Source: an uncultured Collinsella sp.
GTDB taxonomy: Bacteria > Actinomycetota > Coriobacteriia > Coriobacteriales > Coriobacteriaceae
Assembly (NCBI GenBank): GCA_900555225.1
Contig: USKL01000091.1
Location: 1 to 6,238, forward strand
Direction of reading: 5' to 3'
Length of the DNA: 6,238 bases
This document shows, piece after piece, positions 1-6,071 of the stretch. The first letter of the stretch is position 1; each line of letters opens with the position of its first letter. The translations under genes were made by a program, and so were the position numbers. The notes below the pieces were generated by a model that did not search any database, was not told where the DNA came from, and saw nothing but the letters and a program-made list of their open reading frames with translations.

Positions 1-477
1 CATAAAGTCTTCCTCGTCGACCGAGCAGATGAGCGAAAAGCCGCGGCGGGGCAGCGCGCCATCCGCCGCCACGCGCTCGAGCGTATGGACCAGTGCGGCA
101 ATGGCACAGGCCAGACCGCCCTTCATGTCGCAGGCGCCGCGGCCGTAGAGCTTGCCGTCGCGCACGACCGCCCCGAGCGGCGTAATGTCCGCGTCCCAGC
201 CGTCGCCCAAGGTGACTGTATCCATGTGGCAGATGTAGACGAGCCGTGGCTCGTCGCTCAAACCGGGCACGGTGACCATGAGATTGCGGCGTCCGGTCAG
301 CACCTCGAGTTCCTCAACCTGCACGGCATGGAGCACCGGATGGCTCAACCGCTCCAATTGAGCCTCAACCAACGCTTTGATATAGCGTTCAATCTCGCCC
401 TCATACGCACCTGGGTCGGAACTGTCGATCCGCACGAGTCCTTGCGTAAGCCGCCAAGCAAAATCTGTATCAACCAT
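1..477 (-). CDS. M20 family metallopeptidase (ArgE/DapE/CPG2-like), N-terminal part, cut by window edge
   Basis: Translating the minus strand from an ATG at 477-475 gives 159 residues, open to the window edge. The M20 dinuclear-zinc motifs are present in order: HMDTV (residues 84-88, metal ligand H84 and D86), GRGACDMKGG (112-121, bridging D117) and DEED (154-157, catalytic Glu plus metal-binding Glu). M20 enzymes are cytosolic hydrolases of amide bonds in N-acyl amino acids or small peptides. The subfamily (ArgE, DapE, CPG2 or peptidase-like) is fixed by the C-terminal half, which is outside the window. The start is supported by a GAGGTG Shine-Dalgarno three bases upstream of the ATG; an in-frame GTG two codons earlier is possible but would lose that site. 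It is separated from the serine operon upstream by a terminator, so it is probably its own transcription unit. The family call is firm; the substrate is unknown. Confidence 0.9.
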   Translation of the reverse strand, partial: MVDTDFAWRLTQGLVRIDSSDPGAYEGEIERYIKALVEAQLERLSHPVLHAVQVEELEVLTGRRNLMVTVPGLSDEPRLVYICHMDTVTLGDGWDADITPLGAVVRDGKLYGRGACDMKGGLACAIAALVHTLERVAADGALPRRGFSLICSVDEEDFM

Positions 478-503
478 AGGCACCTCACAGATAGTTAGGT
501 CAA

Positions 504-518
504 CATACAGATTGTATG
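504..518. promoter_or_regulatory. Palindrome overlapping the -10 (possible operator)
   Basis: CATACA (504-509), a GAT centre and TGTATG (513-518) form a perfect 6+3+6 inverted repeat. It covers the putative -10 and start site of the M20 gene, the position where a repressor would block transcription. Short repeats like this also occur by chance, and no regulator is encoded in the window. Confidence 0.3.
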
Positions 519-545
519 CCAAGAAGCGGCTCGGTGCATTTAATG
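511..545 (-). promoter_or_regulatory. Probable promoter of the M20 peptidase gene
   Basis: On the minus strand a TACAAT -10 hexamer lies at 516-511, placing the transcript start near position 504 and giving a leader of about 27 nt before the ATG. No good -35 is visible: the hexamer at 17-nt spacing is ATGCAC. There is no TGn extension. The site lies just downstream of the serine-operon terminator, where a new promoter is expected. This is a motif-only call. Confidence 0.45.
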
Positions 546-555
546 GAGCGCTCAC

Positions 556-592
556 AAAAACGGGGGCGCCTCTCGTGCGAAAGGCGCCCCCG
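556..592 (-). terminator. Rho-independent terminator of the serC-serA operon
   Basis: GGGGGCGCCT (562-571) pairs perfectly with AGGCGCCCCC (582-591), and C561/G592 adds an eleventh pair, around a 10-nt loop. Read on the minus strand the stem is followed by TTTTT (560-556). This lies 63 bases past the PGDH stop codon, in the right orientation to end that transcript. On the plus strand no T tract follows. Confidence 0.9.
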
Positions 593-609
593 CGGGCATT
601 CAATGTCAG

Positions 610-642
610 TGACGGGCAGGCCACATGGGGAGCTGCCCGTCA
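610..642 (-). other. Second 3'-UTR hairpin, directly after the PGDH stop
   Basis: TGACGGGCAG (610-619) and CTGCCCGTCA (633-642) form a perfect 10-bp stem with a 13-nt loop. It begins 12 bases after the PGDH stop codon. No T tract follows on either strand, so it is not a typical intrinsic terminator. It could protect the mRNA 3' end or form a tandem structure with the terminator 18 nt further downstream. The stem is seen directly; the role is inferred. Confidence 0.55.
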
Positions 643-654
643 GGTCAGTCGGCG

Positions 655-1818
655 CTACTTGATCACGCGCACGCGATACATCGACGGAATCTGCTTGAGC
701 GCCTCGATGGTGCTGCTGTCCAGGTGCTCATCGGTGTCGAACATGGTGTAGGCGTTCTCGCCGGCGGACTCGTTGGTCATACGCTGCACGTTGGCGTTGT
801 CTTTGGCCAGGATTGCCGTGATCTGGCCGATCATGTTGGGCACGTTGGCGTGCAGGCAGGCAATGCGGCTTGCGGCGCGCGCCTTGCCCATGCTGCAGGC
901 GGGGTAGTTGACGCTGTGCGCGATGTTGCCGTTCTCCAGGTAATCCTTGAGCTCGCTGATGGCCATGTCTGCGCAGTTGGCCTCGGCCTCGCCGGTGCCG
1001 GCGCCCGAGTGCGTGGTGATAAACGTATTGGGCATCTTGACGGTCTTGGGAGTGGCAAAGTCGCAGCTAAACCAGCTGAGCTTGCCTGCACGCAGGGCGG
1101 CGTCGACGGCGTCCTCGTCAATGATGGTCTCGCGTGCGTAGTTGATGAGCACGGCGTCCGGGGCCAGCAGGTTAATCTGCTCGGTGCTGATCATGCCGAT
1201 GGTGTCTGCCTTGCTGGGCACGTGCACGGTGAGGTAGTCGCAGCCGCGGCAGAGATCCTCGAGCGTGCCCACGCGCTGCACCTCGCGGCTCAGCACCCAC
1301 GCGTGCTCGACGGAAATGAACGGGTCGTAGCCGTAGACGTCCATGCCCAGGTCGACGCAGGCGTTGGCGACCTTGGAGCCTACGTTGCCCAGACCGATGA
1401 CGCCAATGCGCTTGCCTTTAAGCTCGCGGCCCACAAAGGCCTTCTTGGCCTTCTCGGCATCGACCTGAATCTCGGGGTCGTCGGCGTTGTCACGCACCCA
1501 GTTCATTGATTGCACCACGCCGCGGCTCGAGAGCACCAGCATGCCTAGGACGAGCTCCTTGACGGCGTTGCTGTTGGCGCCGGGGGAGTTAAAGACGACG
1601 ACGCCCTTCTTGGCGTACTCCTCGACGGGGATGTTGTTGACGCCGGCGCCGCAGCGGGCGATGGCGCGGATGCCCTCGGGCAGCTCGTAGCCGTGCAGGT
1701 CGGTCGAGCGCATCAGGATGGCGTCGGCCTCTTCGGCGGTGCTCACAAATTCGTAGCCCTCGCCAAACTCGACTTTGCCGTCCTTGGTGATGTCGTCGAT
1801 GGTCTTAATCTTACGCAT
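655..1818 (-). CDS. serA: D-3-phosphoglycerate dehydrogenase-like enzyme with C-terminal ACT domain
   Basis: This 387-residue protein is a D-2-hydroxyacid dehydrogenase that would oxidise 3-phosphoglycerate to 3-phosphohydroxypyruvate with NAD+, the first step of phosphorylated serine synthesis. A split substrate domain (about 1-100 and 290-310) surrounds a Rossmann domain with GLGNVG at 142-147 and an acidic residue (D165) after beta-2. The conserved active-site Arg is R229 (NYARE) and the His is H270. The usual DVFxxEP segment is replaced by CDFATPK (252-258), so the canonical catalytic Glu is not seen. Residues about 318-387 form an ACT domain, a likely serine-binding regulatory site. The ATG at 1818 follows AAGGAG (1831-1826) by seven bases. 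It sits 70 bp downstream of serC with no terminator between, so the two are co-transcribed. It belongs to the short PGDH subfamily of clostridia and Coriobacteriia; the neighbour serC supports the role strongly. Confidence 0.9.
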   Translation of the reverse strand: MRKIKTIDDITKDGKVEFGEGYEFVSTAEEADAILMRSTDLHGYELPEGIRAIARCGAGVNNIPVEEYAKKGVVVFNSPGANSNAVKELVLGMLVLSSRGVVQSMNWVRDNADDPEIQVDAEKAKKAFVGRELKGKRIGVIGLGNVGSKVANACVDLGMDVYGYDPFISVEHAWVLSREVQRVGTLEDLCRGCDYLTVHVPSKADTIGMISTEQINLLAPDAVLINYARETIIDEDAVDAALRAGKLSWFSCDFATPKTVKMPNTFITTHSGAGTGEAEANCADMAISELKDYLENGNIAHSVNYPACSMGKARAASRIACLHANVPNMIGQITAILAKDNANVQRMTNESAGENAYTMFDTDEHLDSSTIEALKQIPSMYRVRVIK

Positions 1819-1872
1819 GGAAAAACTCCTTAGCAGGTTTGGTTTAAACAGGTGGTTTGAAGTGGCTGGTCG

Positions 1873-1889
1873 GCCCGCGCGTTGCGGGC
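1873..1889 (-). other. Small hairpin at the serC stop codon
   Basis: GCCCGC (1873-1878) and GCGGGC (1884-1889) pair around a 5-nt loop, touching the serC TAG. No T tract follows, so it is not an intrinsic terminator. It sits in the 70-bp gap between serC and the PGDH gene, where such hairpins can tune the mRNA stability of each cistron. The function is inferred only. Confidence 0.4.
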
Positions 1890-3013
1890 TAGTTAGATCG
1901 CGGACTCAAACTATGCTGCGCTTCGAAGTCCTTCATGTACGAGGCCAGTGCCCGCACATCTTCCATGGTTACGGCGTTGTAGACGCTGGCGCGCATACCG
2001 CCCACCAGGCGATGGCCCTTGACGTTTTGAATCTGGTGCTCGGCCGCGCCTGCGACAAAGGCCGCGTCGAGTTCGGCTTCGTCGGTGCGGAAGGTGACGT
2101 TGGCGATGGAGCGACTGTCGGCCTGCGCGGTGCCATGGAACAGCTCGCTGTGCTCGAGCAGGTTGTAGAGTAGGTTAGCCTTGGTCCAGTTGCGCTCGGC
2201 CATGGCGGCAAGTCCGCCGGTCTGCTCAACCCAACGGAACACCTTGCCGCACACGTAGATGCCAAAGGTGTTGGGCGTGTTGAGCATGGAACCCTTGGCG
2301 GCCTGGGCCTTAAGGTCCAGGTACTGCGGCGTCTGCGCAAAGGCTGGGCCATCTGCGATGAGGTCGTCGCGCACGATGACCACAGTCACGCCCGCAGCGC
2401 CGGCGTTTTTCTGCGCGCCGGCGTAAATGAGCCCGTAGCGCTCAACGTCGAGCGGCTGTGACAAAAAGCAGCTCGAGACGTCGGCGACCAGCGGTACGTC
2501 GCCGCAATCGGGCAGCTCGTGGAACATGGTGCCAAAGATAGTGTTGTTCTGGCAGATGTAGACGTAGTCGAGCCCGTCGCCCGCGGCCTCGGCGGCAATG
2601 CGCGCGTTGATGTCGGCCATGTTGGGAATGTGGTCGAAATTGGTGTCTTCGGAGCTCGCGAGCAGCACGGTCTCGCCGTACTTGGCGGCCTCCTTGTACG
2701 CCTTGTTGGCAAAGTTGCCGGTCACGACGTAGCCGGCGCGGCCGCGGCGCATGAGGTTCATGGGGATGCCCGCAAACTGCAGCGTGGCGCCGCCCTGCAA
2801 AAACAGGACACGGTAGTTGTCCGGGATGCTCAGCAGACGGCGCAGGGTTGCCTCAGCGTCGTCGATGATCTGCTGGTACATGCTAGATCGATGGCTCATC
2901 TCGAGCACGGACATGCCGCAACCGCGGTAGTCCATCATCTCGTCGGCGATCTCGGCGAGCACGCTTGTGGGCAGTGCGGCCGGGCCAGCTGAGAAGTTGT
3001 GCACACGTGCCAT
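1889..3013 (-). CDS. serC: Phosphoserine aminotransferase SerC
   Basis: This 374-residue class V PLP aminotransferase transfers an amino group from glutamate to 3-phosphohydroxypyruvate to give O-phosphoserine; the same enzyme can serve pyridoxine synthesis in some bacteria. Family signatures are clear: HNFSAGPAALP (5-15), GMSVLEMSHRS (33-43), LFLQGGAT (70-77), the cofactor-contacting Asp in VADVSS (D178), the Schiff-base lysine K202 in GAQKNAG, NTPNTF (245-250) and GGMRASVYNA (338-347). Length matches the family norm of about 360. The ATG at 3013 is preceded by a GAGGGGG purine run about nine bases upstream. It is the first gene of a two-gene operon with the downstream PGDH, covering consecutive steps of one pathway. 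No frameshift or missing key residue is seen. Confidence 0.97.
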   Translation of the reverse strand: MARVHNFSAGPAALPTSVLAEIADEMMDYRGCGMSVLEMSHRSSMYQQIIDDAEATLRRLLSIPDNYRVLFLQGGATLQFAGIPMNLMRRGRAGYVVTGNFANKAYKEAAKYGETVLLASSEDTNFDHIPNMADINARIAAEAAGDGLDYVYICQNNTIFGTMFHELPDCGDVPLVADVSSCFLSQPLDVERYGLIYAGAQKNAGAAGVTVVIVRDDLIADGPAFAQTPQYLDLKAQAAKGSMLNTPNTFGIYVCGKVFRWVEQTGGLAAMAERNWTKANLLYNLLEHSELFHGTAQADSRSIANVTFRTDEAELDAAFVAGAAEHQIQNVKGHRLVGGMRASVYNAVTMEDVRALASYMKDFEAQHSLSPRSN

Positions 3014-3052
3014 CTTCTATTTCCCCCTCGTAGTCGTTTGAACGTTCGGGAT

Positions 3053-3061
3053 ACTTTAGCA
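3053..3061 (-). promoter_or_regulatory. Extended -10 promoter for serC-serA
   Basis: On the minus strand TGCTAAAGT (3061-3053) is an extended -10 element, TGn followed by TAAAGT. A start near 3046 gives a leader of about 33 nt before serC. No recognisable -35 is present at 17 nt, which is typical where a TGn extension compensates. The leader is too short for a T-box or a riboswitch. Confidence 0.5.
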
Positions 3062-3148
3062 CAGTGCAGCGTCAGGCGCGACCGCATCACAGCAAAACCC
3101 GAGTGCGTCGCTATGATTTACAGGATGGTTACATGGGGGAGGGGTGCT

Positions 3149-3223
3149 TTACTCCTCAGGCAAATCCAAATCTGCGAGCGAAGACATGAGGTTCTCTAGG
3201 CGCTTGATCTCTTCGCCGCAAAT
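3149..3223 (-). CDS. Candidate 24-residue small ORF (or gene remnant) just behind the antiporter
   Basis: Seventeen bases after the antiporter stop codon, on the same strand, a frame of 24 codons runs to TAA at 3151-3149. A near-ideal AGGAGGT Shine-Dalgarno (3235-3229) begins five bases after the antiporter stop, and GGAGG lies six bases before an ATT triplet that opens this frame. ATT is a rare but real start (as in infC), and is one substitution from ATG. The peptide is acidic and helix-like (includes EEIKRLENLM and ends in LDLPEE), with codon choice resembling the neighbouring genes. A TTG two bases further on opens a different, arginine-rich 21-codon frame that looks less natural. It may be a small protein translationally coupled to the antiporter, or a gene that has lost its start. 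I recognise no family. Confidence 0.35.
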   Translation of the reverse strand: MCGEEIKRLENLMSSLADLDLPEE

Positions 3224-3240
3224 TAGCTACCTCCTGCCCG

Positions 3241-4842
3241 CTACGACGCCAGTGTGGCAATGACGGCTTCGTCGCCGGCGTATATTAGGGTGTTGCCATC
3301 GGGAATGATCGTTTGGCCGTCGCGCTTGAGCATCACCACAATAAACGGATGCTTGCCTTGCGGCACGTCGCGCAGGCGCTGGCCGGCCAGGCGACCGTGG
3401 GGCGTCACGGTGACCTCGCGCAGCGTAACCTCGGCACGCTCTTCAAACGTCGGGGCAGCCATCACCAATAGGTCGCCTTCCTCAATCACGGTATCGCCAT
3501 TGGGCAGCACCGGGTGCGCGCCATCGCGCAGCACCAGGACGACGAGCATGTCCGTGGCGCTGCCAATATCGGCGAGCGAGCGTCCGGAAAACGGATGGCC
3601 CGCGCCCACCTTGAACTTGACAAACGACATGCCGTCCTCGTCGCGGTAATCGTTAAACGTACGGCGCACGTCGCCTTCCGCGTCGATCATATTGAGCTTT
3701 TTCGCCACCGCCGGTAGCAGCGAGCCCTGCACCACAATGCTCGACACGGCAATCACAAATACCAGGTCAAACAGTTCGTGACCGCCAGGAACACCGGCCA
3801 CCACGGTAAAGAGGCTAAACACGACCGAAGCCGCGCCGCGCAGACCCGCCCAGCTTACGAGCGCAACCTGGCGAGGGTTCGTCTTAAAGGGCGCTAGGAG
3901 CACGCCGACGGCGATGGGGCGGCTCACAAAGAGCATAAACGCCATGAGCGCCAGGCCCGGCAGCAGCATCTGCGGCAGGCGTGCGGGCGTTACGAGCAGG
4001 CCGAGCAAGAAGAAGATCGTCATCTCGGCCATCTCGGTGAGGGTATCGAAGAAGTGCGCCATCTCGACCTTGCCGGTGATGTCGCTCGCACCCAGCACAA
4101 TGCCGGCCAGGTACACGGCCAAAAATCCGTTGCCGCCCAGGTAGCTCGTCAGCGCGTAGGCGACGATGGCCACGGCGAACAAAAAGATGGTCTGCGCGCC
4201 CTCGGCCGTTGCGTGCGCGCGTTCAATCAGGCGGCCCGCCGCCCAGCCGATGGCGAGGCCCAGGCCCACGCCCAAGATAATCTGCTTGGCCAGCAGTGCG
4301 GGAATGTTGATGTCGCCGCCGGCCGCGAGTGTGGCGAGCACGGCGGTGAGCATATAGGCGACGGGATCGTTGGAGCCCGATTCGACCTCGAGCAGCGAGT
4401 CGGTGCCGCCCCTCAGCGACAGGCTGTGCTCGCGCAGAACGCTAAAGACGCTGGCCGCGTCGGTGGACGCCACGACCGATCCCAACAGCAGGCCGCCGAT
4501 CCAGTCGAAGCCCAGTACAAAGTGGGCGAACACGCCGGTGATGCCTGCGGTGATGACGACGCCGAGCGTGCTCAGCAGCACCGCCGGCGCGGCGACGGGC
4601 TTGGCGCGGTCGATATTGGTGTTAAAGCCGCCGTAGAACATGATGAATAGCAGCGCCGTGCTGCAGACGGTTTCGGTGAGCGCGTAGTCGCTAAAGTCGA
4701 TGTGTGCCGGGCCGTTGACGCCCAGCAGCATGCCGAGTGCGATAAAGATGAGCAGGGTGGGGAAGGGGAGTTTTTTGCCGACGGGTTTGATGGTCAGGCA
4801 CAAAATGATGACGAGGCCGATAAAGAGAAGGATCTGGTTCAT
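3241..4842 (-). CDS. CPA1/NhaP2-type cation (K+ or Na+)/H+ antiporter with two RCK_C domains
   Basis: This 533-residue integral membrane protein would exchange cytoplasmic K+ or Na+ for protons. The N-terminal 380 residues hold about a dozen hydrophobic segments. Typical motifs are FYGGFNT (69-75), ASTDAASVFSVLR (125-137), LEVESGSNDP (151-160, with the Asn-Asp pair expected at the ion site) and SWAGLRGAASV (330-340). The cytosolic tail carries two copies of an RCK_C (TrkA-C) ligand-binding fold, about 405-465 and 475-533, aligned on SGRSLADI / AGQRLRDV, LRDG / KRDG and PNGDT / PDGNT. These domains sense small ligands in other transporters. E. coli NhaP2 (CvrA) is the nearest model I know, but there the tail differs. 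The ATG at 4842 follows CAGGAGC by 11-12 bases, rather far but with no better in-frame start. It is transcribed toward serC; no strong terminator is visible between them. Confidence 0.93.
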   Translation of the reverse strand: MNQILLFIGLVIILCLTIKPVGKKLPFPTLLIFIALGMLLGVNGPAHIDFSDYALTETVCSTALLFIMFYGGFNTNIDRAKPVAAPAVLLSTLGVVITAGITGVFAHFVLGFDWIGGLLLGSVVASTDAASVFSVLREHSLSLRGGTDSLLEVESGSNDPVAYMLTAVLATLAAGGDINIPALLAKQIILGVGLGLAIGWAAGRLIERAHATAEGAQTIFLFAVAIVAYALTSYLGGNGFLAVYLAGIVLGASDITGKVEMAHFFDTLTEMAEMTIFFLLGLLVTPARLPQMLLPGLALMAFMLFVSRPIAVGVLLAPFKTNPRQVALVSWAGLRGAASVVFSLFTVVAGVPGGHELFDLVFVIAVSSIVVQGSLLPAVAKKLNMIDAEGDVRRTFNDYRDEDGMSFVKFKVGAGHPFSGRSLADIGSATDMLVVLVLRDGAHPVLPNGDTVIEEGDLLVMAAPTFEERAEVTLREVTVTPHGRLAGQRLRDVPQGKHPFIVVMLKRDGQTIIPDGNTLIYAGDEAVIATLAS

Positions 4843-4991
4843 GGATGGTGTCCGCTCCTGGGTGGTTGGCGTGGCACGGTCAGTTGTCTGCGGTTATTTG
4901 TACCCAAAGATGGTGGGTTTATGGGGTTGGATTGCGGGCGTGCGCGATATCGTCATAGACGGCTGCCGTCTTTGCCTCTGCTCGGAAACCC
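4843..4991. promoter_or_regulatory. Divergent intergenic region with a 15-bp palindrome
   Basis: This spacer lies between the antiporter (leftward) and phosphatase (rightward) genes and must hold the antiporter promoter, but I see no convincing pair of hexamers on the minus strand; TACAAA near 4909 is the best -10 and lacks a -35. AGACGGC (4957-4963), T, GCCGTCT (4965-4971) is a perfect 7+1+7 inverted repeat. It could be a regulator-binding site shared by both genes or a small hairpin. A repeat of this size is expected a few times by chance in a window this long. Confidence 0.35.
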
Positions 4992-5020
4992 TTTCCAGCT
5001 TTATTGCAACGGAGTACAAT
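4992..5020 (+). promoter_or_regulatory. Probable sigma-70-type promoter of the metallophosphatase gene
   Basis: TTTCCA (4992-4997) and TACAAT (5015-5020) are separated by exactly 17 bases. That gives a 4/6 match at -35 and 5/6 at -10. Transcription would begin near 5027, leaving a leader of about 70 nt. A small odd-centre palindrome, AAGTT-T-AACTT (5032-5042), lies just after the predicted start. Confidence 0.55.
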
Positions 5021-5052
5021 GAGTAACGTTTAAGTTTAACTTGAAGTTTTAG

Positions 5053-5077
5053 TTGCGGCACCGGGCTTCGGCCGCAA
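5053..5077 (+). promoter_or_regulatory. Leader hairpin immediately upstream of the phosphatase ribosome binding site
   Basis: TTGCGGC (5053-5059) pairs perfectly with GCCGCAA (5071-5077) around an 11-nt loop, and the AAGGAG Shine-Dalgarno begins only three bases later (5081). Such a placement can influence mRNA stability or ribosome access. No T tract follows, so it is not a terminator. The stem is seen; the function is inferred. Confidence 0.45.
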
Positions 5078-5095
5078 TGCAAGGAGAGGCGTACC

Positions 5096-5935
5096 ATGGC
5101 GATCTATGTGACATCTGATGCTCACGGGCACGTGCGTGCGCTTGACGAGGCCCTGTCTAAGATCTCGTTGACGTCCGACGACACGCTGTACGTGCTGGGC
5201 GACATGATCGATCGCGGGCCCGATCCGGTCGGCGTTATTAAGCTCGTGCGCTCGCTGCCCAACGCCCGCGTGCTCAAGGGTAATCACGAGCAGATCATGC
5301 TCGATGCCATCATTGGCCAGGATCCGCTCGATGCCGAGACCTGGGATATCAACGGTGGCTGGACGACGCGCGAGCAGCTCAACGACATGGAATTTGAGGC
5401 ATACGAGGAGCTCGTGCGATGGATGGCCGCGCTGCCGCTCTACGCGGTGGTCGAGACCGAGGAGCGCCCGTATCTGCTGGTACATGCTGGAATCGAGATG
5501 AAGGCGGCGCGCGCGTTTTTGCTTGAGCATGGCGTCGATTGTGCCGATGGCGTCGGAGCGGTGGGTGCCGATCGCGAGCTGCTGCAGCAGATGCTCGCAG
5601 TGCAGTCGTCCGATGACCTGCTATGGATTCGTCACGGCTATTGGGATGTGCCGACCGGGCTGCTTTCTGCCGAGGGCAAGGGCCCGGTCGTGGTGAGCGG
5701 TCACACGCCCACGGTATCGCTTGGGCGCTATTGCGAGGTCGGTGGTCTGGCGGGGCTCGATGAGGAATCGGGACGCGGGCAGATCGTGCGCTTGGGCGGC
5801 GAGGACACTGCTGGTGTGCCCGATCGCATCGACATCGACTGCGCCGCCGCCACCGGCTCCGAGTTCGGCCGCGTGGGCATCCTGCGCCTGGACGACGGGG
5901 CCGAGTTCTACGCGAACATCAACCCGGGCGAATAA
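5096..5935 (+). CDS. PPP-type metallophosphatase (serine/threonine phosphatase / ApaH-like family)
   Basis: This 279-residue calcineurin-like phosphoesterase has the dinuclear-metal motifs in order: SDAHG (7-11, ligands D8 and H10), GDMIDRG (35-41, D36), GNHE (62-65, N63 and catalytic H64), LVHAG (128-132, H130) and SGHTP (201-205, H203). The PPP hallmark GDxVDRG and GNHE spacing puts it with bacterial protein phosphatases and diadenosine tetraphosphatase-like enzymes rather than nucleases. The first motif is SDAHG instead of the usual GDIHG, and HAG replaces HGG. The C-terminus after SGHTP ends with IDID and RLDDGAEFY, matching the usual closing strands of this family. No signal peptide or membrane segment is seen, so it is cytosolic. 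The ATG at 5096 follows AAGGAG (5081-5086) by nine bases. It is a single-gene unit, and neighbours do not indicate the substrate: phosphoprotein or dinucleotide are both possible. Confidence 0.92.
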   Translation: MAIYVTSDAHGHVRALDEALSKISLTSDDTLYVLGDMIDRGPDPVGVIKLVRSLPNARVLKGNHEQIMLDAIIGQDPLDAETWDINGGWTTREQLNDMEFEAYEELVRWMAALPLYAVVETEERPYLLVHAGIEMKAARAFLLEHGVDCADGVGAVGADRELLQQMLAVQSSDDLLWIRHGYWDVPTGLLSAEGKGPVVVSGHTPTVSLGRYCEVGGLAGLDEESGRGQIVRLGGEDTAGVPDRIDIDCAAATGSEFGRVGILRLDDGAEFYANINPGE

Positions 5936-6071
5936 CCTTGTTCCGCCGATCTACCGTAGCTAATTTGGGACGGGGCTTTTTTGACTACTTTCGGAGAGTA
6001 GCGCCTTCTTGCTCGGTAAGCGCTAGAAATGAGGAGCGTCTGCGTCCTCGACAGCGCGAAAATGCTCGAAA
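5936..6071. other. Structured non-coding stretch downstream of the phosphatase gene
   Basis: No gene is supported here. The 303-base stretch from 5936 to the window end lacks a frame with a ribosome binding site. A T6 run (5977-5982) follows a weak hairpin (CCGT 5954-5957 with ACGG 5970-5973), so it may be a first, leaky terminator for the phosphatase gene. Three short stems follow: CTACT/AGTAG (5985-5989 with 5997-6001), TAGCGC/GCGCTA (5999-6004 with 6020-6025) and GAGGA/TCCTC (6031-6035 with 6045-6049, extended by two pairs past a bulge). The first two share bases and cannot form together. Confidence 0.4.

Noticed and set aside
625..1509. 294-codon open frame on the plus strand opposite the PGDH gene
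   Set aside because: It is antisense to a well-supported gene, lacks a ribosome binding site and has the Val/Ala/Gly/His-rich composition expected from mirrored GC-rich codons.
2519..2992. 157-codon open frame on the plus strand opposite serC
   Set aside because: It is fully antisense to serC, which has complete family motifs; this is a codon-bias shadow.
3040..3047. GAACGTTC palindrome near the serC start site as a LexA/SOS box
   Set aside because: Gram-positive-type SOS boxes need four bases between GAAC and GTTC; here there is none, and serine synthesis is not an expected SOS target.
4054..4650. 198-codon open frame on the plus strand opposite the antiporter
   Set aside because: It is a low-complexity Gly/Ala/Gln/Asp-rich mirror of membrane-segment codons, with no start signal and no family resemblance.
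5096..5935. The phosphatase as SerB (phosphoserine phosphatase), completing the serine pathway
   Set aside because: SerB is a HAD-family enzyme with a DxDxT motif; this protein has PPP metallophosphatase motifs, lies on the opposite strand and is in a separate unit.
5985..6060. tRNA-like or T-box-like appearance of the GCTCGGTAAGCGC region
   Set aside because: No T-arm GGTTCGA, no acceptor pairing and no T-box TGGNACCGCG sequence were found.
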